Positions 1-7,080 of a stretch of 31,574 bases of DNA are shown in pieces (the first letter of the stretch is position 1; every line of letters begins with the position of its first letter). The DNA comes from Bacillota bacterium (lineage in GTDB: Bacteria; Bacillota; Clostridia; Christensenellales; SZUA-584), in assembly GCA_023415795.1 (NCBI GenBank), contig JAEZJG010000018.1:1-31574 (forward strand). The letters are read 5' to 3'. Made by a program: the position numbers and the translations under genes. The notes under the pieces were generated by a model. It did not search any database. It saw only the letters and a program-made list of their open reading frames with translations, and was not told where the DNA came from.

Positions 1-128
1 GCATATTCGCCAACGTGAGCAAGAAGGTGCTGTCGCCGGATGAAGCGGATGTGGCTAGCTTCCGCGAGTTTCTGGCACGGTACAAGAAGGGCTTGCCGGT
101 GGAACGTGCGGCTGTGGAGCACATTTAG
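1..128 (+). CDS. 3' end of an unrecognised gene (partial)
   Basis: An open frame enters from the left edge (codons in phase with position 3) and stops at the TAG at 126-128. The visible 41 C-terminal residues start IFANVSKK and end AAVEHI, and they contain the stretch FREFLARYKKGLPVE. The tail is charged and probably helical, and I do not recognise a family. The reading is supported by the absence of stops, by a codon pattern like the neighbouring genes, and by a strong hairpin plus T-run directly downstream at 162-194. The start and most of the protein lie outside the window, so no function is proposed. Confidence 0.6.
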   Translation, partial: IFANVSKKVLSPDEADVASFREFLARYKKGLPVERAAVEHI

Positions 129-161
129 GCACGGTTCAGCAAAACATTATGATGATGTACG

Positions 162-194
162 CACCCTCTGCGGCTTTCGCGGAGGGTGTTTCTT
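162..194 (+). terminator. Rho-independent terminator after the partial gene
   Basis: CACCCTC (162-168) pairs with GAGGGTG (182-188). The stem continues inward through a T-G wobble and GCG/CGC to a GCTTT loop, giving about 12 bp, followed by TTTCTT. It lies 34 bp past the stop at 128. The T-run overlaps the stop codon of the convergent Lrp-type gene, so the two transcripts end at the same place. Confidence 0.75.
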
Positions 195-660
195 ATGTCG
201 ACGTTTGCTCACCAAATGGCTTTTTGCCGGTGTGCTTTACATGCCGGTTGGCTACAGGTGAAGACAATACCACGGCGGTATTGATGTCTCCGAGCGGCAT
301 CAGGCGGTCGATGATGCTGCGCATACCGTTCATGCCGGATACGGCAGCTTTGATGACGTAATCGAAGGGACCTGTCACCCGATGGCACTCCAGAATGTCG
401 GCATCCTGCGACAGTGTATCCTCAACCTGCTTGATGGGCAGCTTGAGAGAACCCAGCTGGATAAACATGATAACGTCTCGTCCGATGGCAGGCAGCGATA
501 TACGCGCGGTGAATTCTTCAATGACACCCCTCTCCTGAAGCCTCAGTATACGCTCGGAAATGCTGGGGCGGCTGAGCGACAGCTCCTTGGAAAGCTGGCT
601 CACAGTAACGCGGGAATCCTTCTGTAATAGCTCTACGAGCCGGATATCTGTTTCGTCCAT
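193..660 (-). CDS. Lrp/AsnC-family transcriptional regulator
   Basis: The 155-residue protein has the family's usual length. An N-terminal winged helix-turn-helix (about residues 3-50, with VSQLSKELSLSRPSISERI as the helix-turn-helix) precedes an alpha/beta RAM/AsnC ligand-binding domain (about 60-140, with the typical G-P-F-D-Y-V turn). The ATG at 660 is preceded on the minus strand by AAGGAT. Lrp/AsnC proteins bind DNA as oligomeric discs and usually sense amino acids or other small molecules. The gene is divergent from the acyl-CoA synthetase at 883 across a 222-bp AT-rich gap, so autoregulation and control of that enzyme are plausible but inferred. The effector is unknown. Confidence 0.88.
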   Translation of the reverse strand: MDETDIRLVELLQKDSRVTVSQLSKELSLSRPSISERILRLQERGVIEEFTARISLPAIGRDVIMFIQLGSLKLPIKQVEDTLSQDADILECHRVTGPFDYVIKAAVSGMNGMRSIIDRLMPLGDINTAVVLSSPVANRHVKHTGKKPFGEQTST

Positions 661-738
661 CTTAAATCCTTAAATAATGCAGATGATACGGTAGTTTCTC
701 CTGCAAAAGAAACATAAATAACCACTAATGCATTCGTT

Positions 739-768
739 TTGATATATATTATCCGCATATTATATTAT
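739..768 (+). promoter_or_regulatory. Candidate promoter for the acyl-CoA synthetase gene
   Basis: TTGATA (739-744) and TATTAT (763-768) are separated by 18 bp in the gap between the divergent genes. On the minus strand, TATAAT is readable twice within 759-769 and could serve the Lrp-type gene, so the two promoters may overlap. The tract is very AT-rich, which raises the chance of false matches. Nothing else is evident in 661-882. Confidence 0.35.
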
Positions 769-882
769 ATCATAATTTTAAAATCTTCAAGTTTACACGC
801 GCATTCTTTGCCCATAAGCGGTATTTGGTGAATGAAGCGCATACAAAAACAAATATGATAAACCGACAGGAGTATAAAGCCT

Positions 883-3117
883 ATGTTGAGTTTAGCGGCA
901 AAGGATATTATCAACACCATATTCGTCTTGGCGTTTGCCGAAGGGCGCACAGCGCTTTTTGAGTTTGAGGTATATGAGATTTTAAAGGCGATCGGGCTGG
1001 ATGTGCCGCGCTATCTTTTTGTAAAGGATGGTTCGCCTTTGGAGCCGGATGCGGTGCAAAGCATCGGCGCGCCCGTTGTCATCAAGGTTGTTTCCGCCGA
1101 TATTGCCCACAAGCAGAAAGTGGGTGGTGTGCGGGTGTTGAACGACGTCGGCATGGTGGCGCGTGCGCTGGAGGAAATGAAACGCACCGTGCTTTCGTTC
1201 TATGCTGATAACGAACAGCCGGAGATCAAAGGTTTCCTTATCACAGAGTTTGTACCGTTTGCGTCGTCACTGGGCTACGAGGTACTTTTTGGCATTAAGC
1301 AGGATGCGGCGTTTGGTCCGGTGCTGACGCTCAGCAAGGGCGGGGATGATGCCGAGTTCTTTGCCAAATACTACGACCCCGCCAATCTGATAATACCGCC
1401 GCTCAGCTTTGAGGAAGCACTGCGGGAGGTGAAATCTATACTGAACATTTGGCACAAGTTTGAGTCGGAGCACGAGAAATATCTGTCGCACCTCGCAAAA
1501 GTGCTGGCGGCGCTGGGCGACTTAGCGACCTGCTATTCGCCGCTGACCTCAGAAGATCAGCCGTTCTCCATCAGTGAGATGGACATCAATCCGTTCGTGC
1601 TGGCGATGGATAGCCGGTTTATTGCGGTGGATGGTTTTGCCCGCTTTGAACGTACGACCCGCAAACCGCAGCTGCCCGCTGTCAGAACTCAGAACATCGA
1701 CAGCTTCTTTCGTCCGCAGGGCATCGCCGTGTTCGGTGTATCGGCAGACATGCAAAAATACAGCATCGGGCGGGCGATTGCCACGCTGCTGCACAGCTTC
1801 AGCCGTGACGACCTTTTCTTCATCAATGTAAAGGGCGGTTCGCTGGCGGTGGGGGATAAAACCTATCCGCTGTACCGCAGCATTGATGAGATTGACGCAC
1901 AGGTGGATCTGGCTGTATATGCGGCACCGGCTCAGTTTACTATGGATTTCGCGAAAGCGGTGGCGAAAAAGGGCGTCAAGGCGGTGATACTGATATCGGG
2001 TATACCGTCGGATATGAATTACAGCGACTTCAAGGCTGATTTGGCTGCGGTGCTGCCGCGAGATATCCGCGTGATCGGTCCTAACTGCATGGGTGTATTT
2101 TCCGCTCCGGATGAACGGCATCCGGGGCTGAACACGCTGTTCATTGAAGAGAAGAATCTGGAGGTGCGCAGCAGCACGATGAGCAACACGGTGCTGATTA
2201 CGCAGAGCGGCGCGCTGGGGCTCACGTTGATCGACCAGATGAACAACGTCCGAATATTTAAATCGGTGGTGAGCTTTGGCAACAAGTTTGACGTAAACGC
2301 GACCGATCTGCTGACCAGCTTTGCCGTCGACGATACCATCGAGGTGATCGCGATGTATGTCGAGGGCTTTGACGAGGGCGAGGGGCGTGTGTTCTTCGAG
2401 CAGGTTAAAGACGTTAACAAGCCCGTGGTGGTGTACAAATCCGGAAAGACGGAAGCGGGAGCCAAAGCAGCGGCATCACATACGGCGTCTATGTCGGGCA
2501 GCTTCGAGGTGTTTAAAGCGGCTTGCAGACAGGCAAATGTGCTGCTGGCAGAGCGGATTGACGAATACGAGGACTGCATCCGCATGTTCTCGCTGCTGTC
2601 ACACAGAAAGCCCGCCGGAAACCGGGTGGCGGCGGTGTTCAATGCAGGCTTCGAGGCAACGATAGGGGCGGATGAGCTGGGCTGCCTCAAACAGGCACAG
2701 CTGCGAAGCAATACGCTGGAAAGACTGCGGCAGGCCGATCGATCCGGTTTGGTGGATGTCCGCTCCTCCTTCCTTGACATCACGCCAATGGCAAACGACA
2801 AAATGTATGCGGACTTTGTGGAAGCACTGCTTTTGGACGACAGCGTGGACATGGTGCTGGTGGCCATCGTGCCGTACACCAGCGCGCTGCGATGCCTCAA
2901 GGAGAACTGCCGCGACGAAGAGGGGCTGGCACATCTCCTTGCGCAGCTGTCACGCAAATACGATAAGCCGTTTGCTGTGTCCGTCAACGGCGGCGCAAAA
3001 TATTTGGAATTTGTCAGTGTGCTGGAGGAAAGCGGCATGCCGGTATATCGCAACGTATTCTCGGCTTTTCAATCGATGCAGAAGTTTGTGTCGTACCACA
3101 TGCGCAGCGAGAAGTGA
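883..3117 (+). CDS. Acyl-CoA synthetase (ADP-forming), fused beta-alpha type
   Basis: The protein has 744 residues. An ATP-grasp (beta-type) domain occupies about residues 24-250, with VVIKVVSADIAHK near 65-77 and the EMDINPFVL segment at 232-240. A CoA-binding Rossmann domain follows from about 272 (IAVFGVS), then a succinyl-CoA-ligase-like domain with GPNCMG (399-404), QSGALG (441-446) and SHTASMSG. The last contains His533, the expected phosphohistidine. Such enzymes convert acyl-CoA, ADP and Pi to acid, CoA and ATP. The start is set by AGGAG at 868-872, 10 bp upstream of ATG 883. The ATP-grasp domain comes first, opposite to the alpha-beta order of many fused homologues. No acyl kinase is seen nearby, so this enzyme may harvest acyl-CoA made in the BMC pathway; the substrate is unproven. 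Confidence 0.85.
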   Translation: MLSLAAKDIINTIFVLAFAEGRTALFEFEVYEILKAIGLDVPRYLFVKDGSPLEPDAVQSIGAPVVIKVVSADIAHKQKVGGVRVLNDVGMVARALEEMKRTVLSFYADNEQPEIKGFLITEFVPFASSLGYEVLFGIKQDAAFGPVLTLSKGGDDAEFFAKYYDPANLIIPPLSFEEALREVKSILNIWHKFESEHEKYLSHLAKVLAALGDLATCYSPLTSEDQPFSISEMDINPFVLAMDSRFIAVDGFARFERTTRKPQLPAVRTQNIDSFFRPQGIAVFGVSADMQKYSIGRAIATLLHSFSRDDLFFINVKGGSLAVGDKTYPLYRSIDEIDAQVDLAVYAAPAQFTMDFAKAVAKKGVKAVILISGIPSDMNYSDFKADLAAVLPRDIRVIGPNCMGVFSAPDERHPGLNTLFIEEKNLEVRSSTMSNTVLITQSGALGLTLIDQMNNVRIFKSVVSFGNKFDVNATDLLTSFAVDDTIEVIAMYVEGFDEGEGRVFFEQVKDVNKPVVVYKSGKTEAGAKAAASHTASMSGSFEVFKAACRQANVLLAERIDEYEDCIRMFSLLSHRKPAGNRVAAVFNAGFEATIGADELGCLKQAQLRSNTLERLRQADRSGLVDVRSSFLDITPMANDKMYADFVEALLLDDSVDMVLVAIVPYTSALRCLKENCRDEEGLAHLLAQLSRKYDKPFAVSVNGGAKYLEFVSVLEESGMPVYRNVFSAFQSMQKFVSYHMRSEK

Positions 3118-3157
3118 CTAGCTTCAAGCAAATCAAATTATTAGCATTAGTTTAAAG

Positions 3158-3196
3158 AATAGCTGAAATGATTGAAGAGAGCATCAGCTATTTTTT
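3158..3196 (+). terminator. Rho-independent terminator after the acyl-CoA synthetase
   Basis: AATAGCTGA (3158-3166) and TCAGCTATT (3184-3192) form a perfect 9-bp stem followed by a T-run to 3196. It lies 40 bp past the stop codon, so the synthetase gene is probably a single-gene transcript. Confidence 0.85.
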
Positions 3197-3316
3197 ATTA
3201 CGCGGCAAACTGGTCTTACGGCTGTAGGGCAACAATACTCGACAATGCAGAGAGCAAGATCTATACTGGTGGTTATAGAGGACGCGATTACAAAAGCCAA
3301 AACACGGAGGGAACAG

Positions 3317-4306
3317 ATGAGCTATAACGCGGCGGGAAACCGTTATGAAAGCATGAGGTATATGCGCTGCGGCAACAGCGGGTTGATGCTGCCACGGCTG
3401 GCTTTGGGGCTTTGGCACAACTTCGGCACCCTGATACCGTATGATGTTCAGGCAGAGGTGCTGAGGGCGGCGTTTGACAGCGGCATTACATACTTTGACA
3501 TCGCGGATAACTACGGGCCGCCGCCCGGAGAGGCCGAGAGAAGCTTTGCGCGTATTTATCGCGACAACTTTGTACCGTATCGTGATGAACTGATTGTAGC
3601 AACCAAGGCAGGGTACGATATGTGGCCGGGGCCGTACGGCAACTGGGGCAGCCGCAAGCATCTGATGGCAGGTATCGACCAAAGCCTCAAACGGCTGGGG
3701 CTGGACTACGTGGATATATTCTATCACCACAGGCCGGACCCGCAAACACCTCTGGAGGAAACCTGTGATGCGCTGACGAGCATTGTGCGGCAGGGCAAGG
3801 CGCTGTATGTGGGGCTGTCCAACTACAAGCCGGAGCAGACGCGGCTGGCGGCGAAGCTGCTGCGCGATAGCGGCACGCCGTGTGTTATACACCAGCCCAG
3901 CTACTCTATGCTCAACCGATGGATTGAGGACGGGTTGAGCCAAGTCTTGTTGGATGAGGGTATCGGGAGCGCGGTGTTTAAGCCGCTGGAGCAGGGCTTG
4001 CTGACTGGTAAGTATCTGACGAATGTTCCGGAGGATTCGCGCATGTCGAAGGACCCTCGCTTTCTGAAGAGGGATGCGCTCAATGACAGCCTGCGGAGTA
4101 AGGTGGCCGAGTTGGGCAACATCGCGAGTGAACGCGGTCAGACGCTCGCGCAGATGGCGATTGCGTGGGTGCTGCGCAACCCTTGCGTTACCACGGCGCT
4201 GATTGGGGCGAGCAGCCCGGCACAAATTGAGGAGAATGTGCGCGCGCTGGACAAGCTTGAGTTTGCGGCGGACGAACTGGAACGCATAGATAACGCGCTT
4301 CGATAG
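3317..4306 (+). CDS. Aldo/keto reductase, YghZ-like
   Basis: This is a 329-residue AKR of the L-glyceraldehyde-3-phosphate reductase (YghZ) type. The catalytic tetrad is visible as Asp61 and Tyr66 (DIADNYGPPPGEAE), Lys97 (ATKAGY) and His137 or His138 (FYHHRPD). The GLSNY motif and the C-terminal LIGASSPAQIEEN segment fit NADPH binding in this family. ATG 3317 is chosen because GGAGG (3306-3310) lies 6 bp upstream; an in-frame ATG at 3245 lacks such a site and would add an unlikely 24-residue leader. It has its own transcript between two terminators. It carries no obvious encapsulation peptide, so it is probably cytosolic. A role in reducing aldehyde or phospho-sugar from the adjacent pathway is possible but inferred only from position. 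Confidence 0.87.
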   Translation: MSYNAAGNRYESMRYMRCGNSGLMLPRLALGLWHNFGTLIPYDVQAEVLRAAFDSGITYFDIADNYGPPPGEAERSFARIYRDNFVPYRDELIVATKAGYDMWPGPYGNWGSRKHLMAGIDQSLKRLGLDYVDIFYHHRPDPQTPLEETCDALTSIVRQGKALYVGLSNYKPEQTRLAAKLLRDSGTPCVIHQPSYSMLNRWIEDGLSQVLLDEGIGSAVFKPLEQGLLTGKYLTNVPEDSRMSKDPRFLKRDALNDSLRSKVAELGNIASERGQTLAQMAIAWVLRNPCVTTALIGASSPAQIEENVRALDKLEFAADELERIDNALR

Positions 4307-4351
4307 TCTTTGAGGCTCTAAAGCCTTTGATGTGTGAGCTGCGTGACGCTA

Positions 4352-4416
4352 TATAATATAGATTAGTAAGGAGTTCATTTTGTCTCTGTGAGCAGCAGCT
4401 GAGGGAGACGTTTTTT
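4352..4416 (+). promoter_or_regulatory. TATAAT box followed by hairpin-plus-T-run (terminator, possible short transcript)
   Basis: TTGATG (4327-4332) and a perfect TATAAT (4352-4357), with a 19-bp spacer, precede the stem GTCTC (4382-4386)/GAGAC (4405-4409). An inner AGC/GCT stem and TTTTTT (4411-4416) complete it. The hairpin may simply end the aldo/keto reductase transcript, 76 bp past its stop. Alternatively, the promoter would give an RNA of only about 50 nt ending at this terminator. I recognise no riboswitch class here. Confidence 0.4.
4382..4416 (+). terminator. Terminator between the reductase and the BMC operon leader
   Basis: A 5-6 bp stem (GTCTC/GAGAC) with a further internal stem is followed by six T residues. 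It is weaker than the other terminators in the window but well placed to separate the aldo/keto reductase from the BMC operon. Confidence 0.55.
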
Positions 4417-4475
4417 CCTTCTGCTAAACACGACTTGCCCGTATGTGGGCACATGTTTACACTTCTATCATGTCA

Positions 4476-4493
4476 AACACAAAATATTGTGTT
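4476..4493. promoter_or_regulatory. Dyad AACACAA-N4-TTGTGTT, candidate operator
   Basis: Two perfect 7-bp arms (4476-4482 and 4487-4493) surround AATA, about 290 bp upstream of the first BMC-operon gene. Size and symmetry suit a dimeric regulator such as the operon's own LacI-type protein, although the usual central CG of LacI operators is absent. The regulator is inferred. Confidence 0.4.
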
Positions 4494-4590
4494 GCGAACG
4501 ACTAAACATAATCATGTTTGTATCAAATAATCACAAATATGATAATTACGAACTAAACAATTAAATAAACAGTAGCGCTATTAAAGTTAA

Positions 4591-4616
4591 AAATTTAATA
4601 TAAAATTATTAAATTT
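4591..4616. promoter_or_regulatory. AT-rich dyad next to the BMC promoter
   Basis: AAATTTAATA (4591-4600) and TATTAAATTT (4607-4616) are perfect 10-bp inverted arms around a 6-bp centre. The dyad ends 12 bp before the candidate -35 box at 4629, a position suited to an activator or repressor site. AT-richness means it could also be only a local fold. Confidence 0.4.
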
Positions 4617-4628
4617 ATATGCGTACCA

Positions 4629-4657
4629 TTGACAAATTAAAATAATAGGCGTAACAT
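4629..4657 (+). promoter_or_regulatory. Candidate promoter of the BMC operon
   Basis: A perfect TTGACA (4629-4634) is followed after exactly 17 bp by TAACAT (4652-4657, four of six matches to the consensus). Transcription would start near 4664 and give a leader of about 120 nt containing the phased ACTAAAC repeats. It is the best sigma-70-type match in the 476-bp gap. Confidence 0.5.
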
Positions 4658-4782
4658 GACATCACTGACTAAGTTATCTCATGACCAAATACTAAACGTA
4701 ACAACTAAACGAACCAACTAAACAAAAAGCCTGAACATAAACACTAAACGCTTATAAACAATTATGAACAACGGGGTTTATC

Positions 4783-5676
4783 ATGACAAGCTTGAATTTT
4801 CCGACTGACCATGAAGCAAAGCAGACAATATTGGAAGTGGGCCGCAGAATGTACACGAAGAACTTTGTGGCTGCGAACGACGGCAACATCAGCTGCAAGG
4901 TCGATCACGATATCATCTGGACGACACCCACGGGCGTTTCCAAGGGCTTCATGGATGAAGATATGCTTGTCAAGATGAAGCTGGATGGAACAATTTTGTC
5001 GGCGGGCACATTAAAGCCGTCATCAGAAGTCAAAATGCATATACGGGTCTACAAGGAAAACCCGGAGGTGATGGGCGTGACGCATGCGCATCCGCCGCTG
5101 TGTACCTCCTTCGCTATAGCAGGTATTGGTCTTGATCGGGCGATCTATCCTGAAGCGCTGGTGAATCTTGGAACAGTGCCGTGCGTCCATTACGAAACAC
5201 CGGGTTCTCAGGGCATACCGGATTCAATAGCGCCGTACTGCAAGGATTATAACGCGGTGCTGCTGGGAAACCACGGCGCTCTTTCGTGGGGCAAGTCTTT
5301 AATCGAAGCGTTCTACCGTTTGGAAGCGATGGAGCATTACGCGCTTGTTCTGATGTACACAGGCAACATCATCGGTAAAGCCAACGTGCTCAGCTGCGAT
5401 CAGGTGCAGGAGCTGCTGGACATTCGAAAGAGCATGGGCATCAATGGGGGCGGCGTTCCGCCGTGTGCGGCAAAGCCGACAAACCTTAAGGACGTCGTCG
5501 CGCCGCATTCACCTGTCATGCAAGGCGGCGAGCGCAAGGAGCTCAAGACGTATGCGTCAGGTAATGCGCCGTCGTCGTGCGGGTGTGCGTCTTCACCAGT
5601 GCCGTCTGATGGCGGCGGACAAACAGACATCGAACAGATCACACAAGCTGTGCTAAAGCGTTTGCGCAGCATTTAA
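4783..5676 (+). CDS. Class II aldolase with C-terminal encapsulation peptide
   Basis: The protein has 297 residues. Residues 1-220 are a FucA/AraD-type Zn aldolase with NDGNIS (32-37), TPTGVSKG (48-55), KPSSE with catalytic Glu82, zinc ligands His101 and His103 (HAHPP) and His164 (GNHGAL). A low-complexity linker (about 221-280, containing SSCGCASS) leads to an amphipathic helix, DIEQITQAVLKRLRSI, which matches BMC encapsulation peptides. It is therefore predicted to sit in the shell lumen as the signature enzyme. Next to mtnK and mtnA, the expected reaction is cleavage of 5-deoxy- or 5-methylthio-ribulose 1-phosphate to DHAP plus an aldehyde. FucA and RhaD homologues use similar 1-phospho-ketoses, so fuculose or rhamnulose phosphate is the main alternative. 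This is the first gene of the operon, behind the repeat-rich leader. Confidence 0.9.
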   Translation: MTSLNFPTDHEAKQTILEVGRRMYTKNFVAANDGNISCKVDHDIIWTTPTGVSKGFMDEDMLVKMKLDGTILSAGTLKPSSEVKMHIRVYKENPEVMGVTHAHPPLCTSFAIAGIGLDRAIYPEALVNLGTVPCVHYETPGSQGIPDSIAPYCKDYNAVLLGNHGALSWGKSLIEAFYRLEAMEHYALVLMYTGNIIGKANVLSCDQVQELLDIRKSMGINGGGVPPCAAKPTNLKDVVAPHSPVMQGGERKELKTYASGNAPSSCGCASSPVPSDGGGQTDIEQITQAVLKRLRSI

Positions 5677-5740
5677 TATCAACGAATTCTAAAGTTACTT
5701 CATCTATTTCTTTTAATCTAATCAATGCAAAGGGGCAGCA

Positions 5741-7072
5741 ATGAAGGCAGTCATCATTGGAGGCGTCGCCGCGGGTATGTCGGCCGCTTCAAAACTGAAA
5801 CGCAATGATCCGACCGCTGAGGTAACCGTTTACGAGAAAGGCAGGTTCCTGTCCTATGGAGCATGCGGACTTCCGTATTTTGTGAGCGGTGAGAACCCGG
5901 ATTATACAAAGATGATTGCCCGTACCGCCGAACAATTTAACAAAGCGGGTATTCGCACACACTTGCAGCATGAGGTGTTGTCTGTATCGCCGGACAAAAA
6001 GACGCTGACAGTTCGCAATTTGAACAGCGGCGAAACCTTTGAGGATAGCTATGACGCGCTGATGGTATCCACCGGCTGCACAAGTGTGGTGCCGCCCATT
6101 CCGGGAGCAGACAACAGCGGCGTGTTCTATATCAAGACGATGGAGGATGGTCTGCTGCTGCAGAAGGTGGCGGCGCATCCCTCTGTACGCAGATGCGTGA
6201 TCATCGGCGGCGGATACATCGGGATTGAGATGACAGAGGCGTTTTTGCATCTGGGCAAGGAAGTCACGGTGATAGAAGGTGCGAACCGGATTCTCGCGCC
6301 GTTTGAACCGGAGTTCTCCGAGATGGCGGCGCAGGAGCTGATTCAAAACGGCGCGCAGGTGAAAACAGGCACGCGCGTGCTGTCCATCGAAGAAAAGCAG
6401 ACTCACCGGCTTGTGCATACGGATAAAGGCGATTTCGAGACGGACATCATACTGATGTCGGTGGGTGTAATGCCTGCAACACAGTTCCTTCAAGACACGG
6501 GTATACGGATGGCAAAGAATGGCGCCATCATTGTTGATCGCGAGATGCGCACCTCCATACCGGGCATATATGCTGCGGGAGATTGTGCGGTGACATACAA
6601 CAGAATTATGGAAGAGGATTACTTCCTGCCGCTGGGAACGGTGGCAAACAAGTGCGGCAGAATCGCCGGCGGTAACATGCTGGGCAAGCATGAGAAGTTT
6701 GTCGGCGCGCTGGGAACGGCGGCTATCAAGGTCTGCGGAATAGAAATGGGCCGCACCGGCATGAGCGAAGCGGATGCGCTGCGCCTTGGTATCGACTATC
6801 GCACAAAACTGGTTACAGCTCACAACCATCCGGCGTATTATCCGGGACAGACGGCTATCGCGATCAAGCTTATCTACGAAAAGGGAACGCGTCGGCTGTT
6901 GGGAGCCTGCACGGCGGGGCAACAGGGGGCTGTGCTGCGTATTGACACATTGGCTGTCGCCATACACGCGGGGCTGACAACGGCGGAGCTGGGCATGGTA
7001 GACCTCGCGTATGCGCCACCCTTTGCAAGCGTGTGGGATGCCGTTCACATTGCGGCCAACGCGGCAAAGTGA
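5741..7072 (+). CDS. FAD/NAD(P)-dependent oxidoreductase, CoA-disulfide reductase / NADH oxidase family
   Basis: The protein has 443 residues. An N-terminal FAD motif (GGVAAG, 7-12) is followed by a single redox Cys42 in SYGACGLPYF, the hallmark of the one-cysteine CoA-disulfide reductase/NADH oxidase/persulfide reductase group. The second dinucleotide fold (IIGGGYIGIEM, near 155) and the AAGDC FAD segment are present, as is the C-terminal dimerisation domain. ATG 5741 follows AAAGGGG. It lies between the aldolase and the CoA-transferase-like pair. Possible jobs are NAD+ recycling, keeping CoA reduced for the aldehyde dehydrogenase, or handling sulfur compounds from methylthio substrates. The motifs do not separate these. 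No encapsulation peptide is visible. Confidence 0.85.
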   Translation: MKAVIIGGVAAGMSAASKLKRNDPTAEVTVYEKGRFLSYGACGLPYFVSGENPDYTKMIARTAEQFNKAGIRTHLQHEVLSVSPDKKTLTVRNLNSGETFEDSYDALMVSTGCTSVVPPIPGADNSGVFYIKTMEDGLLLQKVAAHPSVRRCVIIGGGYIGIEMTEAFLHLGKEVTVIEGANRILAPFEPEFSEMAAQELIQNGAQVKTGTRVLSIEEKQTHRLVHTDKGDFETDIILMSVGVMPATQFLQDTGIRMAKNGAIIVDREMRTSIPGIYAAGDCAVTYNRIMEEDYFLPLGTVANKCGRIAGGNMLGKHEKFVGALGTAAIKVCGIEMGRTGMSEADALRLGIDYRTKLVTAHNHPAYYPGQTAIAIKLIYEKGTRRLLGACTAGQQGAVLRIDTLAVAIHAGLTTAELGMVDLAYAPPFASVWDAVHIAANAAK

Positions 7073-7080
7073 GGCAATCC

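Larger units (their letters stand above)
4501..4769 (+). repeat. ACTAAAC heptamer array, partly in 13-bp register
   Basis: Perfect ACTAAAC occurs at 4501, 4552, 4691, 4704, 4717 and 4743. The copies at 4691, 4704, 4717 and 4743 fall in a strict 13-bp register. The missing register position at 4730 holds the degenerate CCTGAAC. Further relatives are AATAAAC at 4564, TATAAAC at 4753 and TATGAAC at 4763. The 13-bp unit reads roughly ACTAAACGNAACA. The tract is A/C-rich and G-poor on the plus strand and ends just before the aldolase ribosome binding site. If the promoter at 4629-4657 is used, the phased part lies in the mRNA leader. Confidence 0.75.

Noticed and set aside
2019..3053. 344-residue open frame on the minus strand
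   Set aside because: It is the complement of the acyl-CoA synthetase gene, Ser- and Thr-rich with no motif.
4188..4454. 88-residue minus-strand frame in the gap before the BMC operon
   Set aside because: It overlaps the 3' end of the reductase gene and the terminator, has no ribosome binding site and resembles no family.
4501..4769. CRISPR array
   Set aside because: The repeats are only 7 bp in a 13-bp unit, without spacers of usual size and without cas genes.
4307..4782. SAM, T-box or other known riboswitch
   Set aside because: No conserved core such as a T-box sequence or SAM aptamer pairing was seen, and the leader is A/C-rich and mostly unstructured.
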